Shown here: piece by piece, positions 52,660 to 60,421 of the stretch
Position numbering within the stretch: the stretch's first letter is position 1
Layout of the letters: each line of letters begins with the position of its first letter
NCBI GenBank assembly: GCA_019634245.1
Contig: JAHQVR010000336.1
Location: 1-60,421 of the forward strand
DNA length: 60,421 nt
Direction of reading: 5' to 3'
Source: Gammaproteobacteria bacterium
GTDB lineage: Bacteria > Pseudomonadota > Gammaproteobacteria > Granulosicoccales > Granulosicoccaceae
Notes under the pieces: model-generated
What the model saw: only the letters and a program-made list of their open reading frames with translations
Told to the model about the DNA's origin: nothing
Databases searched by the model: none
Made by a program: the position numbers and the translations under genes

Positions 52660-54224
52660 AACTGAGTTATTTCTTAAGCACCCTGCTGGTCCTATTGGGC
52701 CTTGCAATACCGGGGCAGTTGCTGGCGCAAACCAATCTTGATTGCGAAACCGATGCACAGGTTCAAACATCGTTTGACAACGGTGCCCAATGGAGCTTTT
52801 GTTGGGAATCTCGAGTGCGGGAAAACATCGTGCTTCGAGATATAAGCTACACATCGCCATCCGGCGAGAACTTTCCAGTCATGAGTTCAGCACGACTCGC
52901 TCAACTCCATGTTGCTTACGATGATAATAATGTCACCTATAACGATATTACCGAGTATGGTCTGGGCGGAGCCTACATGACAGAATTAACCGCCGAGGAC
53001 TGCCCGAATGGCGAACTTATCTACGTGCTCTCTAGAGCAGGTATCTGTCTAACCCGTGGCAGTGAGAACGACAGTTACCGAACCGCTGGGCGGGCAGTAA
53101 AAGCAGAATCCATCAATTTGTTCTCCTTGTCTCAGGTCGGTGCTTACGCCTATCTGGTGAGCTGGACCTTCTATGACAACGGAGCGATCGAGCCCGCCGT
53201 GGGTGCTACCGGAGCACTGCAACGTAGCTCCACCCAAACCGAAGCCCCATTTGGACGATCGCTTGATGGGGATGAAAATACGGTGTGGCTCTCCCATACC
53301 CACAACTACTACTGGCGGCTTGATTTCGATCTTGGCGACAGTTCAACGGACGACCGAGCCACTGAAACTCGATACCCATTAGGTAACGACGGAAAGCGCA
53401 CAGCTTCAGCTCGACAACTACTCACTGAAGAGGCCTTACGCATCGACCCAGCAAGTTATCAGAACTGGACTATTTGGAATTCAGAACCCGTTCATTTAAA
53501 TTCCGATGCAGATCCAAGTGCGCCGTTGGAATGGGGGTATCGAATTGAACCCCTTCGGTATGGTCATCGTCTGGTGCGAGAAGTCAATGAACCCTACACA
53601 GGCTTTGACTTTTTTGTCACGGTTGCCAACGACTGTGAAAGATTCGCCAGCCAAAATGCCCGTTTCAATCCCAATTGCCTAAACACTGTGCTGCAGTATG
53701 CCGACGAAGAATCCTTGGTAGACGCCGACCTGGTGGCCTGGCATCGCGTATCCTTTCATCACACCCCGCGCAATGAGGATCAGCGCAACATGCACAGTCA
53801 TTGGGACGGGTTTGTGATTGAACCGGTAAACCTACTCGAAGAAACGGCCTCGTTTGACTCTTCGGCCAATCAACCACCTCAGTTTACGGATGTGCACGAT
53901 TTTGAGCATGCCCTGGACGAAAATGTTAGCGTCCAATTAACGGCCATGGATCCGGAAGGCGACACGATCAACTTTAGTGCAGAAGGACTTCCGCCGGGCC
54001 TATCCATAACTTCATCAGGCCAAGTGACCGGAACTCCTGAACAATTGGGGTCTTACCACGTAACGTTATTTGCGTCCGATGCCGTGGAAACATCCGCTGC
54101 GGCTATCCATTGGGATATAGTGGAACGCCAGTCCGATGGAAAAAGCAGCGGCGGCTTTGGCCCGATGGCCCCAGTGAGTCTTTTTGTCTATGCACTGATT
54201 GTATTAATGAGAAAACTCCACTAA
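52656..54224 (+). CDS. Copper amine oxidase-like exported enzyme with Ig-like domain and GlyGly-CTERM-like tail
   Basis: 522 residues. The signal peptide ends near LLA-QT (about residue 24). Residues 25-395 follow the copper amine oxidase catalytic domain: YNDITEYGLGG (Asp97, catalytic-base position), QVGAYAY (Tyr164, TPQ position, with TFYDNGAIEP just after), SHTHNYYWRLDFDLG (His214, His216) and FHHTPRNED (His369, third copper ligand). The consensus TPQ context N-Y-D/E is A-Y-A here. The core is about 370 residues, shorter than the usual catalytic domain plus N2/N3. A putative Ig domain (about 405-490; PPQF, DPEGDTINF, LPPGLSI) and a C-terminal Gly-Gly/hydrophobic/Arg-Lys tail (497-522) follow. 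Predicted activity: oxidation of primary amines to aldehydes outside the cytoplasm, unproven. Confidence 0.68.
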   Translation: MKLSYFLSTLLVLLGLAIPGQLLAQTNLDCETDAQVQTSFDNGAQWSFCWESRVRENIVLRDISYTSPSGENFPVMSSARLAQLHVAYDDNNVTYNDITEYGLGGAYMTELTAEDCPNGELIYVLSRAGICLTRGSENDSYRTAGRAVKAESINLFSLSQVGAYAYLVSWTFYDNGAIEPAVGATGALQRSSTQTEAPFGRSLDGDENTVWLSHTHNYYWRLDFDLGDSSTDDRATETRYPLGNDGKRTASARQLLTEEALRIDPASYQNWTIWNSEPVHLNSDADPSAPLEWGYRIEPLRYGHRLVREVNEPYTGFDFFVTVANDCERFASQNARFNPNCLNTVLQYADEESLVDADLVAWHRVSFHHTPRNEDQRNMHSHWDGFVIEPVNLLEETASFDSSANQPPQFTDVHDFEHALDENVSVQLTAMDPEGDTINFSAEGLPPGLSITSSGQVTGTPEQLGSYHVTLFASDAVETSAAAIHWDIVERQSDGKSSGGFGPMAPVSLFVYALIVLMRKLH

Positions 54225-54273
54225 GCATGCAGTAATATGGAGCCTTAGATATGGCTAATGGGCTCCAATCACT

Positions 54274-54885
54274 ATGCCAGACCTATTGCTTTACTATGCC
54301 CATCCTGGGCATCGGCATTCACGTGTCAATCGGCGTATGTACGAATCAGCCAGTGATGTCAATGACATAACTCTCGTTGATTTGTATGCGGAGTATCCAA
54401 GAAACAATATCAACGTCGAGAAAGAACAAACTCGTTTGTTGGAACACAACATCATTGTGTTTCAATTTCCACTGTTTTGGTACTCCTCGCCTGCCTTGAT
54501 CAAGCAATGGCAAGATTTGGTACTGGAGTACGGGTTTGCCTACGGGCCAAACGGGACCAGTTTGGTTGGAAAATCTCTGGCCTTGGCAATTACCGCAGGG
54601 GGTCCTGAAGATGCGTACACGCACACTGGCTACCAAAAACACGAACTAAGAACTTTCTTAACTCCGCTAGAACAAACCGCCAAATTATGCGGCATGCACT
54701 TCATGTTGCCTTACGTACTGTATTCCACTCTTGTGGTTAATGATGACACCATAGAGGCCCACGTCAACGGTTACATCCGTTATCTGAACGAACTTAAATC
54801 CAATCCTGAGCCCTTTGATAGCCTGGGTAAAGCGCAATCCGTATTAGACCACCATTCAGTGCTGAGCAGTTATGGAGAGGAATGA
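54274..54885 (+). CDS. KefF/KefG-type NAD(P)H quinone oxidoreductase
   Basis: 203-residue flavodoxin-fold protein of the KefF/MdaB group. LLYYAHPGHRHSRVNR at the N terminus is the FMN phosphate loop, QFPLFWYSSPALIKQWQD (about residue 68) the flavin-ring loop, and TAGGPEDAY (about 110) the second flavin contact. In E. coli, KefF and KefG are required partners that activate KefC and KefB. The stop overlaps the Kef channel gene (ATGA at 54882), so that role is very likely here. A 7-bp inverted repeat TGGAGCC/GGCTCCA just upstream may end the preceding cassette's mRNA. Confidence 0.88.
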   Translation: MPDLLLYYAHPGHRHSRVNRRMYESASDVNDITLVDLYAEYPRNNINVEKEQTRLLEHNIIVFQFPLFWYSSPALIKQWQDLVLEYGFAYGPNGTSLVGKSLALAITAGGPEDAYTHTGYQKHELRTFLTPLEQTAKLCGMHFMLPYVLYSTLVVNDDTIEAHVNGYIRYLNELKSNPEPFDSLGKAQSVLDHHSVLSSYGEE

Positions 54886-56777
54886 TGGGTGATTTTCTGA
54901 TTTTGGCGTTCGTGTTTTTGATCGCTGGTGTCATTGCCGTGCCTATCGCTTCACGCCTAGGCTTGGGATCAGTGCTGGGCTATCTGATTGCGGGCATCGC
55001 CATCAGCCCCGTGCTCAGTGCACTTCATGTTGATGTGATCAGTTTGCAGCACTTCGCTGAGTTTGGCGTTGTGATGATGCTGTTTTTGGTCGGTTTGGAA
55101 TTGGAACCCAAAATGCTGTGGCAAATGAAGCACAAATTGCTCGGATTGGGTGGACTGCAGGTGACACTAACAACGCTCGCGGTGATGGGCATTGCCCTAT
55201 TGTTCGGCCAGCCGACCACTGTTGCCTTGGCGATCGGCCTGGTACTAGCATTGTCGTCAACCGCCATCATTGTTCAGTCACTAAACGAAAAAGGACTAAT
55301 GAAAAGCGAGGGTGGCCAAAATAGTTTTTCGGTGCTGTTGTTTCAGGATATCGCCGTAATACCGATGCTGGCGTTGATTCCCTTACTTGCGTTACCTGAA
55401 TTGGCTGATCTGGCTGCCAGTTCTGCACAGGTAGACTCCGATGATCACGGGTCGATTACTTTTGTGGAACACCTGCCAGGCTGGGCACGTGCACTCGTTA
55501 CCATTGTAGCGATCATGTTCATTATCGTCGCAGGACATTATCTAACCCGCCCCGTATTTCGATATATCGCAATGGCAAACCTTAGAGAGATGTTCACAGC
55601 CACCGCGTTGCTATTCGTCATAGGTATCGCGCTTCTGATGACGCTGGTGGGAGTATCTCCTGCACTTGGAACCTTCATAGCCGGTGTTGTGTTGGCCACC
55701 AGCGAATATCGCCACGAATTGGAAAGCGATATTAGCCCATTCAAGGGTTTGCTGTTAGGTTTATTCTTTATGACTGTAGGTGCGAGCATCAATTTTGGAT
55801 TACTGGGTGCGAATTTTTTCTCGGTGATTGGAATGACGTTGGGCCTTATGGCACTAAAAGCGGTGATACTTCTTGGACTTAGTAAGGTATTTAAGATAGC
55901 AGGATCGCATCGCTGGCTTTTTTCTCTGAGCCTTGCACAAGCCGGTGAGTTCGGGTTTGTGTTGTTGTCTTTCACTGTAGCTAACCATGTACTGCCACAA
56001 GGTGTTGCCGATCGGCTTTTGCTCGTGGTGGCTTTGTCGATGTTACTCACGCCCTTCCTATTCATTCTCTACGATAAGTTTATAGAGCCGCGATTTGAAC
56101 AAGCGCAGCAGCGTGAACCCGATGACATGGAACAAGGCAATATCATCATCGCTGGTCATGGTAAATTCGGCGGTGTAATCAATCGACTTCTGAGAGCTTC
56201 CGGCTATGAAACGGTGGTGCTGGACTACAACTCCACTCGATTGGAGAATTTGCGCAAATTCGGATTAAGCATCTTTTTTGGTGATGCGACTCGACCCGAT
56301 CTACTCGAGGCGGCCGGCATTGAACACGCCGATGTTTTAATTATCGCCATCGACGATCGTGAACAAATTACTGAACTCACACGCTATGCCGCAAAAAACT
56401 ACCCAAATTTGCATGTCATCAGCCGAGCCGTCGACAGACACCACGTCTACGAGCTGTATGCTGCCGGCAGCCGAGATATTATTAGGGACACGTTTGATAG
56501 TGCAATCAGAACAGGTCGATCTGCATTGGAAGCCTTAGGCTTGCATCCTTTTGAAGCCGAACAACGGGCACAAAGTTTTGTTACCGAAGACAAAAAAACT
56601 CTGGTGACCATGGCCAGTTTGTACCGCACGGACATACCGGTGATGGAGAACGAGGCTTACATAGAAAAATCCAAAGAGCTTATGGCTGAGCAAGAAGCAG
56701 CCCTTCAGGGGCTTCCGTCGCCCTATAGCAGCCGAGTCGATCGTGCCTGGCACCCACCGAAAAAGCCCGTTGAATAG
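54882..56777 (+). CDS. Kef-type glutathione-regulated K+ efflux protein (KefB/KefC)
   Basis: 631-residue inner-membrane K+/H+ antiporter of the CPA2 family. About twelve helices (1-395) include LGYLIAGIAISP, FGVVMMLFLVGLELEP and SLAQAGEFGFVLLS. A cytoplasmic TrkA-N (RCK) domain follows: GHGKFGG (425-431) for NAD/glutathione ligand binding, DATRPDLLEAAGIEHADVLII. In E. coli Kef opens when electrophiles form glutathione adducts and acidifies the cytoplasm for protection. KefB and KefC cannot be told apart by eye. It is coupled to the flavodoxin partner upstream and overlaps the MATE gene downstream. Confidence 0.92.
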   Translation: MMGDFLILAFVFLIAGVIAVPIASRLGLGSVLGYLIAGIAISPVLSALHVDVISLQHFAEFGVVMMLFLVGLELEPKMLWQMKHKLLGLGGLQVTLTTLAVMGIALLFGQPTTVALAIGLVLALSSTAIIVQSLNEKGLMKSEGGQNSFSVLLFQDIAVIPMLALIPLLALPELADLAASSAQVDSDDHGSITFVEHLPGWARALVTIVAIMFIIVAGHYLTRPVFRYIAMANLREMFTATALLFVIGIALLMTLVGVSPALGTFIAGVVLATSEYRHELESDISPFKGLLLGLFFMTVGASINFGLLGANFFSVIGMTLGLMALKAVILLGLSKVFKIAGSHRWLFSLSLAQAGEFGFVLLSFTVANHVLPQGVADRLLLVVALSMLLTPFLFILYDKFIEPRFEQAQQREPDDMEQGNIIIAGHGKFGGVINRLLRASGYETVVLDYNSTRLENLRKFGLSIFFGDATRPDLLEAAGIEHADVLIIAIDDREQITELTRYAAKNYPNLHVISRAVDRHHVYELYAAGSRDIIRDTFDSAIRTGRSALEALGLHPFEAEQRAQSFVTEDKKTLVTMASLYRTDIPVMENEAYIEKSKELMAEQEAALQGLPSPYSSRVDRAWHPPKKPVE

Positions 56778-58170
56778 TCCCACTGAAGAACCCGTGTTCT
56801 TACACGGCAGTTTGATGGGACATGTCACCCGAATGTCCTTGACGGCCAGCATCGGGTTGATGGCGTTGTTTGCCGTCGATTTTATCGACATGCTATTCAT
56901 CGCCAGTTTGGGAAATGATGCACTGGCTGCGGCTGTTGGCTATGCAGGCACCCTATTGTTTTTTACCAATTCGATTAACATTGGATTGTCTATTGCGGCA
57001 GGCTCCCTCGTATCCAGAGCCATCGGAGCTGGCGACACTGATCACGCGCGCGAATATGCAACCAACGTGGCTATAGCGGCGATTATCGTTGGTATCGCTA
57101 TTCCCGCGTTGGTGATACTCAACATGGATGCATTGCTCAGCCTGCTTGGTGCCAGTGGCGAAGCTGCGGCTTTGGCTAAAAGTTATCTGATGATCATCGT
57201 ACCCACCATGTCCGTGGTGGGCTTAGCAATGACGAGTATGGCGATACTGCGTTCTCATGGCGATGCACGTCGCCCAATGATTGCGACCCTGATTGGCGGA
57301 TGCGTTAATGCCGCGCTAGATCCCATCTTTATCTTTGTGCTGGATATGGGGCTCGATGGCGCCGCGGTCGCCTCTGTGATGGCCAGATTTTCAATGCTTG
57401 CCGCAGCCATGATTCCAGCTATCAAAGTCTATAACGGCTTTATTAAACCCAGTTTAGAAGCCTCAATGCGAGATTTCACTGCCGTCGCAGCCATCGCTTC
57501 CCCGGCAGTACTAACCAACATAGCCACACCGATTGGCACGGCGGTCGTCACTCGCGAAATGGCGCGTTTCGGTTCCGACGCGGTCGCTGGTATGGCTATC
57601 ATAGGCCGCTTAACACCAGTAGCCTTTGCCGTCGTATTTGCTTTGTCAGGTGCGGTGGGTCCGATCATCGGTCAAAACTATGGTGCAGACCAATATCAAA
57701 GAGTGAAGGATGCGTTCTTTGCCAGTATGAAGTTCATGGGGCTCTATGTTTTGTGCATCACCGCTGCACTGTTCTTACTACGAACACCGATAGCCAACGT
57801 GTTCGAGGCAGAGGGCTCCACTCGTATACTGTTATTTTTGTTTTGTGGGCCTTTGGCTCTAAGTTTTGCCTTCAGTGGTGCTCAGTTTGTATCAAATGCC
57901 GCATTTAACAACCTAGGGCATCCAATGTATTCAACCTGGCTCAATTGGGGCAAAAATACGATTGGCACCTGGCCTTTGGTCATCCTTGGTGCACTGTGGT
58001 TTGGGCCTGCAGGGGTGTTGATTGGTCAGGCTATAGGCACAGTAGTTTTCGGTATCGTTGCACTACTGTTAGCACAAAAGGTAATGAATGATCCTAAAGA
58101 CCCACTACACTGGAAAGCGTTTTGGTCGCATCGTCAAATGCATTCGGTTACCTGTCGACGAAACTGGTAG
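56743..58170 (+). CDS. MATE-family multidrug or cation-coupled exporter
   Basis: Up to 475 residues with twelve predicted helices in two halves related to each other (GSLVSRAIGAGDTDHAREYATNVA in the first, GPIIGQNYGADQYQRVKDAF in the second are the matching repeat motifs, given in part). MATE proteins export organic cations, drugs or metabolites using Na+ or H+. The start is uncertain: GTG at 56743 and TTG at 56770 both overlap the kef gene, while the ATG at 56815 would shorten the pre-helix segment; none has a good ribosome site. The overlap implies translation coupled to kef. The stop faces the GGDEF gene 22 bp away. Confidence 0.88.
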   Translation: MPGTHRKSPLNSPTEEPVFLHGSLMGHVTRMSLTASIGLMALFAVDFIDMLFIASLGNDALAAAVGYAGTLLFFTNSINIGLSIAAGSLVSRAIGAGDTDHAREYATNVAIAAIIVGIAIPALVILNMDALLSLLGASGEAAALAKSYLMIIVPTMSVVGLAMTSMAILRSHGDARRPMIATLIGGCVNAALDPIFIFVLDMGLDGAAVASVMARFSMLAAAMIPAIKVYNGFIKPSLEASMRDFTAVAAIASPAVLTNIATPIGTAVVTREMARFGSDAVAGMAIIGRLTPVAFAVVFALSGAVGPIIGQNYGADQYQRVKDAFFASMKFMGLYVLCITAALFLLRTPIANVFEAEGSTRILLFLFCGPLALSFAFSGAQFVSNAAFNNLGHPMYSTWLNWGKNTIGTWPLVILGALWFGPAGVLIGQAIGTVVFGIVALLLAQKVMNDPKDPLHWKAFWSHRQMHSVTCRRNW

Positions 58171-58192
58171 CCGATCAGATTTTCCAGTGTAT

Positions 58193-59146
58193 CTACACCT
58201 GGGCTGCGTACTGACGATTTTCTCTTTTTTCGGCGTACATCGCCCGGTCGGCCATATCAACCGTTGCTGACAAATCTCGACTTCGACAATGAATTTGGCT
58301 GCCAATCGATGCGGCAATACCCTGTTCGAGTAAATTCTTCGAAACCTTATTTTTTAATTCGATTAACCCTGCTTGGTCACAATCTATTGCCATAATCGCA
58401 AACTCATCACCTCCAACTCGACCCACCACATCTGTAGATCGACAGGCAACTTTTAGGCATTCAGCTGTTTTCAGAAGTAATTGATCACCAGAGGAATGTC
58501 CTTCAGAGTCATTGATGAGTTTAAGTTCATCCAAATCCAAATAAATCACACCCACTGACTCTCCGTAGCGTTTGATTCTGGACTGTTCAACCTCGGTAAA
58601 GTGCTCCCAGCCACTGCGATTCAATAATCCAGTCAACGAATCTGTATAGGCTAGTTTTTTACTCTCTTCTAGCTTCTGTTGCCTATCCTGGGCGGCAAGT
58701 TCCAGCTCCAAAACTGTACTCAATAAAGTTGCGAGTAACTCCACTGTTGGTAACTCATCTTTGATAGATTCCTCCTTGCTGGAAGGATCTATCGCACACA
58801 GGGTGCCGAACACAGACCCATCGCTTCTAACCACTGGCACCCCCATGTAGGCATTGATCGGGACTTGCTTGCCAATGGGGGCATTCAAATAAACCGGTAC
58901 ATCGCTTACGCGTGCCGCGACCTTCGGGCCATGACCTTGCACCATGTGATTGCAAAAGGAGTCTGCCCACTGGAAAACGGCACCGTCTTCAATATCGTAG
59001 AACTTATCTTGAACTTGCAGCGCCACCCAATCCTCACCGACCACGCGGGTGACCATCCACAAACCGAAGTCAAGGCGATTTTGTAAGTAGGACAAAACTG
59101 CTCGACTACAGGATTCGAAGTCGCTATAGGGTTGTAGCTTGATCAT
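58193..59146 (-). CDS. GAF-GGDEF diguanylate cyclase
   Basis: 317-residue soluble protein. A GAF domain (about 10-155; VPINAYMGVPVVRSDGSVFGTLCAIDP near 97-121) should sense a ligand or redox state, a short helix links it to a GGDEF domain (about 165-312). The active-site signature is GGDEF (245-249) and the inhibitory I-site RSTD (236-239) is exactly five residues before it, so it should make c-di-GMP with product inhibition. DSLTGLLNR begins the domain as usual. It is a lone gene; the MshEN-type pilus ATPase at 32342-34048 is a conceivable target in the same cell. Confidence 0.92.
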   Translation of the reverse strand: MIKLQPYSDFESCSRAVLSYLQNRLDFGLWMVTRVVGEDWVALQVQDKFYDIEDGAVFQWADSFCNHMVQGHGPKVAARVSDVPVYLNAPIGKQVPINAYMGVPVVRSDGSVFGTLCAIDPSSKEESIKDELPTVELLATLLSTVLELELAAQDRQQKLEESKKLAYTDSLTGLLNRSGWEHFTEVEQSRIKRYGESVGVIYLDLDELKLINDSEGHSSGDQLLLKTAECLKVACRSTDVVGRVGGDEFAIMAIDCDQAGLIELKNKVSKNLLEQGIAASIGSQIHCRSRDLSATVDMADRAMYAEKRENRQYAAQV

Positions 59147-59395
59147 GGATCATACGTTTAGCACAACACCCGCCATTTACCGGACTGAGTTTGTTAAATA
59201 GTTTTAACAATCTATGATTGCCTATACCTCTTCAGTACCAATTACGTAGATAGGGTGAAAAACGTTATCGTCGCTGTGCTTGCCATAAGCCGCCAGTCAG
59301 TTGCCGCGTCAGTGTATTGTCCTGATAGGCAATACTCTCACCGCTTGTTGCAAGCAATAACAATGACCCGCCGCAATTGGCGAACCCGTGGTAAG

Positions 59396-59884
59396 TTAAT
59401 ACTGAATGCTGACAATGGTGTATGAGGTTCTTTTACCCAACACTTCAATAGTGGCTTCATCATCCACGGATTTTTTAATCATCGCTCGCGCTAGTGGGGA
59501 ATCCACACTGATGTAGTTTTTATTCGGATCTATTTCATCTGATCCGACAATTCGCACAATAAGCTCTTCCCCAGACTCTTCCTCAAGTTGAACCGTGGCA
59601 CCGAAGAACACTTGGTCCTCCTTTCCATGCCGATCCACGATAGTTAAATCTGGAATTCGTTTCTGCAAGTAGCGAATACGCCTATCAATCTCACGCAGTT
59701 GCTTCTTGCGATAAATATATTCGGCGTTTTCCGAACGATCCCCCTCAGCCGCCGCCGCAGTCACAGCTTCGGTAACCTTTGCCCGTTTCTCCCACAATGC
59801 TTTGGACTCCGCTTGCAGCTGTTCGAATCCATCGCGAGTTATGTAAGGTGAGGATTTGGGTTGTGGGGGGCGGTATCGACCCAT
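59396..59884 (-). CDS. greB: Transcription elongation factor GreB
   Basis: 162-residue factor that stimulates transcript cleavage by backtracked RNA polymerase. The N-terminal coiled coil holds the catalytic acidic tip EGDRSENAEY (about residues 46-55) and RKKQLREIDRRIRYLQKR; the C-terminal FKBP-like domain has KVFFGATV-like VFFGATVQLEEE, SVDSPLARAMIKK. These features point to GreB rather than GreA. The ATG at 59884 gives the usual N terminus MGRYRPPQPKSSPYIT; an upstream frame from 59941 would add 19 unconserved residues. Confidence 0.94.
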   Translation of the reverse strand: MGRYRPPQPKSSPYITRDGFEQLQAESKALWEKRAKVTEAVTAAAAEGDRSENAEYIYRKKQLREIDRRIRYLQKRIPDLTIVDRHGKEDQVFFGATVQLEEESGEELIVRIVGSDEIDPNKNYISVDSPLARAMIKKSVDDEATIEVLGKRTSYTIVSIQY

Positions 59885-60064
59885 AGTTCGACGGTTTATC
59901 AAGTCACTAAAAGTGCTCTGAGTGTGGCTTGTTATCACCATTCGATCAAGACTGTCTGTTTTCAGAGCCCAACATTCTCTAGCCGTCTGAATGAAGCGAG
60001 GCGGGACGCCTGTGGTAGCTAATTTACAACAGCAGATGGAAATGGAACGATCAGTTCAAGAGAA

Positions 60065-60141
60065 TGGCGCGCCCGGAAGGATTCGAACCTCCGACCACCT
60101 GGTTCGAAGCCAGGTACTCTATCCAACTGAGCTACGGGCGC
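60065..60141 (-). tRNA. tRNA-Arg (anticodon TCG)
   Basis: Read on the minus strand: acceptor GCGCCCG pairs with CGGGCGC; D-arm GCTC-AGTTGGATA-GAGT; anticodon arm CCTGG-CTTCGAA-CCAGG with anticodon TCG, reading CGA/CGN; T-arm with GGTTCGAATCC. Discriminator G and an encoded CCA end at 60065. All stems pair, length 77. Confidence 0.97.
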
Positions 60142-60196
60142 TCTGTATTAACAATTAAAACCACTAACACTTGCCAATCCATTCGGAAGGATTGAC

Positions 60197-60220
60197 TGAG
60201 ATTGCGCCTACGCAATCTCA
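60197..60220 (-). repeat. Perfect 10-bp stem-loop upstream of tRNA-Arg
   Basis: TGAGATTGCG-CCTA-CGCAATCTCA, a perfect 10-bp inverted repeat with a four-base loop. It lies between the probable tRNA promoter and the tRNA 5' end, so it would be in the precursor's leader. On the plus strand it is followed by CCCTTTTGG, so it could instead be a terminator for plus-strand transcripts, although no gene ends there. Confidence 0.6.
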
Positions 60221-60253
60221 CCCTTTTGGTGCGCTCAAGGGTCGCGCAGGGCG

Positions 60254-60259
60254 ATTATA
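60254..60259 (-). promoter_or_regulatory. -10 box of the probable tRNA-Arg promoter
   Basis: Minus strand TATAAT, a perfect sigma70 -10 hexamer, followed directly by a GC-rich discriminator (CGCCCTGCGCG), as in stable-RNA promoters under stringent control. The -35 region is weak (no TTGACA at 16-18 bp). It would give a leader of about 100 bases before the tRNA. Confidence 0.55.
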
Positions 60260-60375
60260 CTGCAAACCGTCCAGGTATCCACCAAAATGTCGCAAACCAG
60301 TGGGAACTTGATCTTTCGACGACTGTCAGTCGTAGGAACCTCGTTATTTCTAGTCCATTAAGGAGTCTGTACCGA

Positions 60376-60421
60376 ATGTCCATTTCTACCACTTTAAAAC
60401 TCGCTTCCGCTGTCTTGGTCG
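60376..60421 (+). CDS. Start of an exported protein, 3' end outside the window
   Basis: ATG at 60376 preceded by AGGAG (60361-60365) with a 10-base spacer. The fifteen visible codons read MSISTTLKLASAVLV, the beginning of a typical signal peptide (Lys then hydrophobic run). The product cannot be identified. Confidence 0.7.
   Translation, partial: MSISTTLKLASAVLV

Noticed and set aside
51511..54224. Possibility that the two amine oxidase-like genes are one gene split by a frameshift
   Set aside because: Each has its own signal peptide and covers the same domain region, so they are tandem paralogues, not halves.
1..60421. CRISPR arrays, IS elements, phage genes, integrases, toxin-antitoxin pairs, rRNA
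   Set aside because: Looked for and not found: no regularly spaced repeats, no transposase or integrase motifs, no rRNA sequence. The single tRNA is not flanked by an integrase gene.

Overview
This window looks like chromosomal DNA of a marine-type, aerobic Gammaproteobacterium. The evidence is the Gram-negative envelope genes (DsbB, secretin, lipoboxes), a complete HexR-controlled Entner-Doudoroff cluster, glcDEF, GreB, RecQ, a DUF3581 protein, an Mrp-type antiporter and an MSHA-like pilus. The genus cannot be named from sequence alone. No phage, IS element, CRISPR array or plasmid gene was seen, so this is ordinary chromosome with some accessory gene sets.

Layout. 1-3.6 kb: 3' part of an RND/MMPL exporter with a LolA-like periplasmic protein and an outer-membrane beta-barrel protein. 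3.7-10.4 kb: GH10 xylanase lipoprotein, orphan response regulator with a degenerate receiver, dsbB, a calcium-repeat/CBM9-like lipoprotein, a small hypothetical gene whose 3' end is tandemly duplicated, and an RMF-like small protein. 10.5-16.1 kb: glcD-glcE-glcF followed by an aldehyde:ferredoxin oxidoreductase gene in the same unit. 16.2-19.0 kb: pyk and a LysM/FecR protein. 19.1-24.7 kb: zwf-pgl-hexR divergent from edd-eda, with a HexR-like operator between them. 24.9-34.6 kb: nine-gene MSHA-like pilus operon. 35.6-43.2 kb: ten-gene Mrp/Mbh-type cation/proton antiporter operon. 43.3-47.5 kb: two paralogous SASA-type esterase lipoproteins, a membrane O-acyltransferase and a small hypothetical. 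47.5-50.8 kb: recQ, DUF3581, a GGCT-like protein. 50.9-54.2 kb: a three-gene exported cassette that I read as a streamlined copper amine oxidase-like system. 54.3-60.4 kb: Kef-type K+ efflux pair, MATE exporter, GGDEF cyclase, greB, tRNA-Arg, and the start of another exported protein.

How it fits together. Sugar catabolism (ED pathway, pyruvate kinase, glycolate oxidase) sits beside surface lipoproteins for acetylated plant or algal polysaccharide (GH10, CBM9-like, SASA esterases). Cation handling (Mrp, Kef) and an adhesion/secretion pilus complete a particle- or surface-associated lifestyle; this ecological reading is inference.

The most unusual item is the 50880-54224 cassette. Its last gene keeps residues aligning with the copper amine oxidase base, TPQ tyrosine and three copper histidines in a protein much shorter than the usual enzyme, and carries an Ig-like domain and a GlyGly-CTERM-like tail. 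The translationally coupled gene before it is a paralogue that has lost every one of those residues. These alignments were made by eye and need profile and structure searches.
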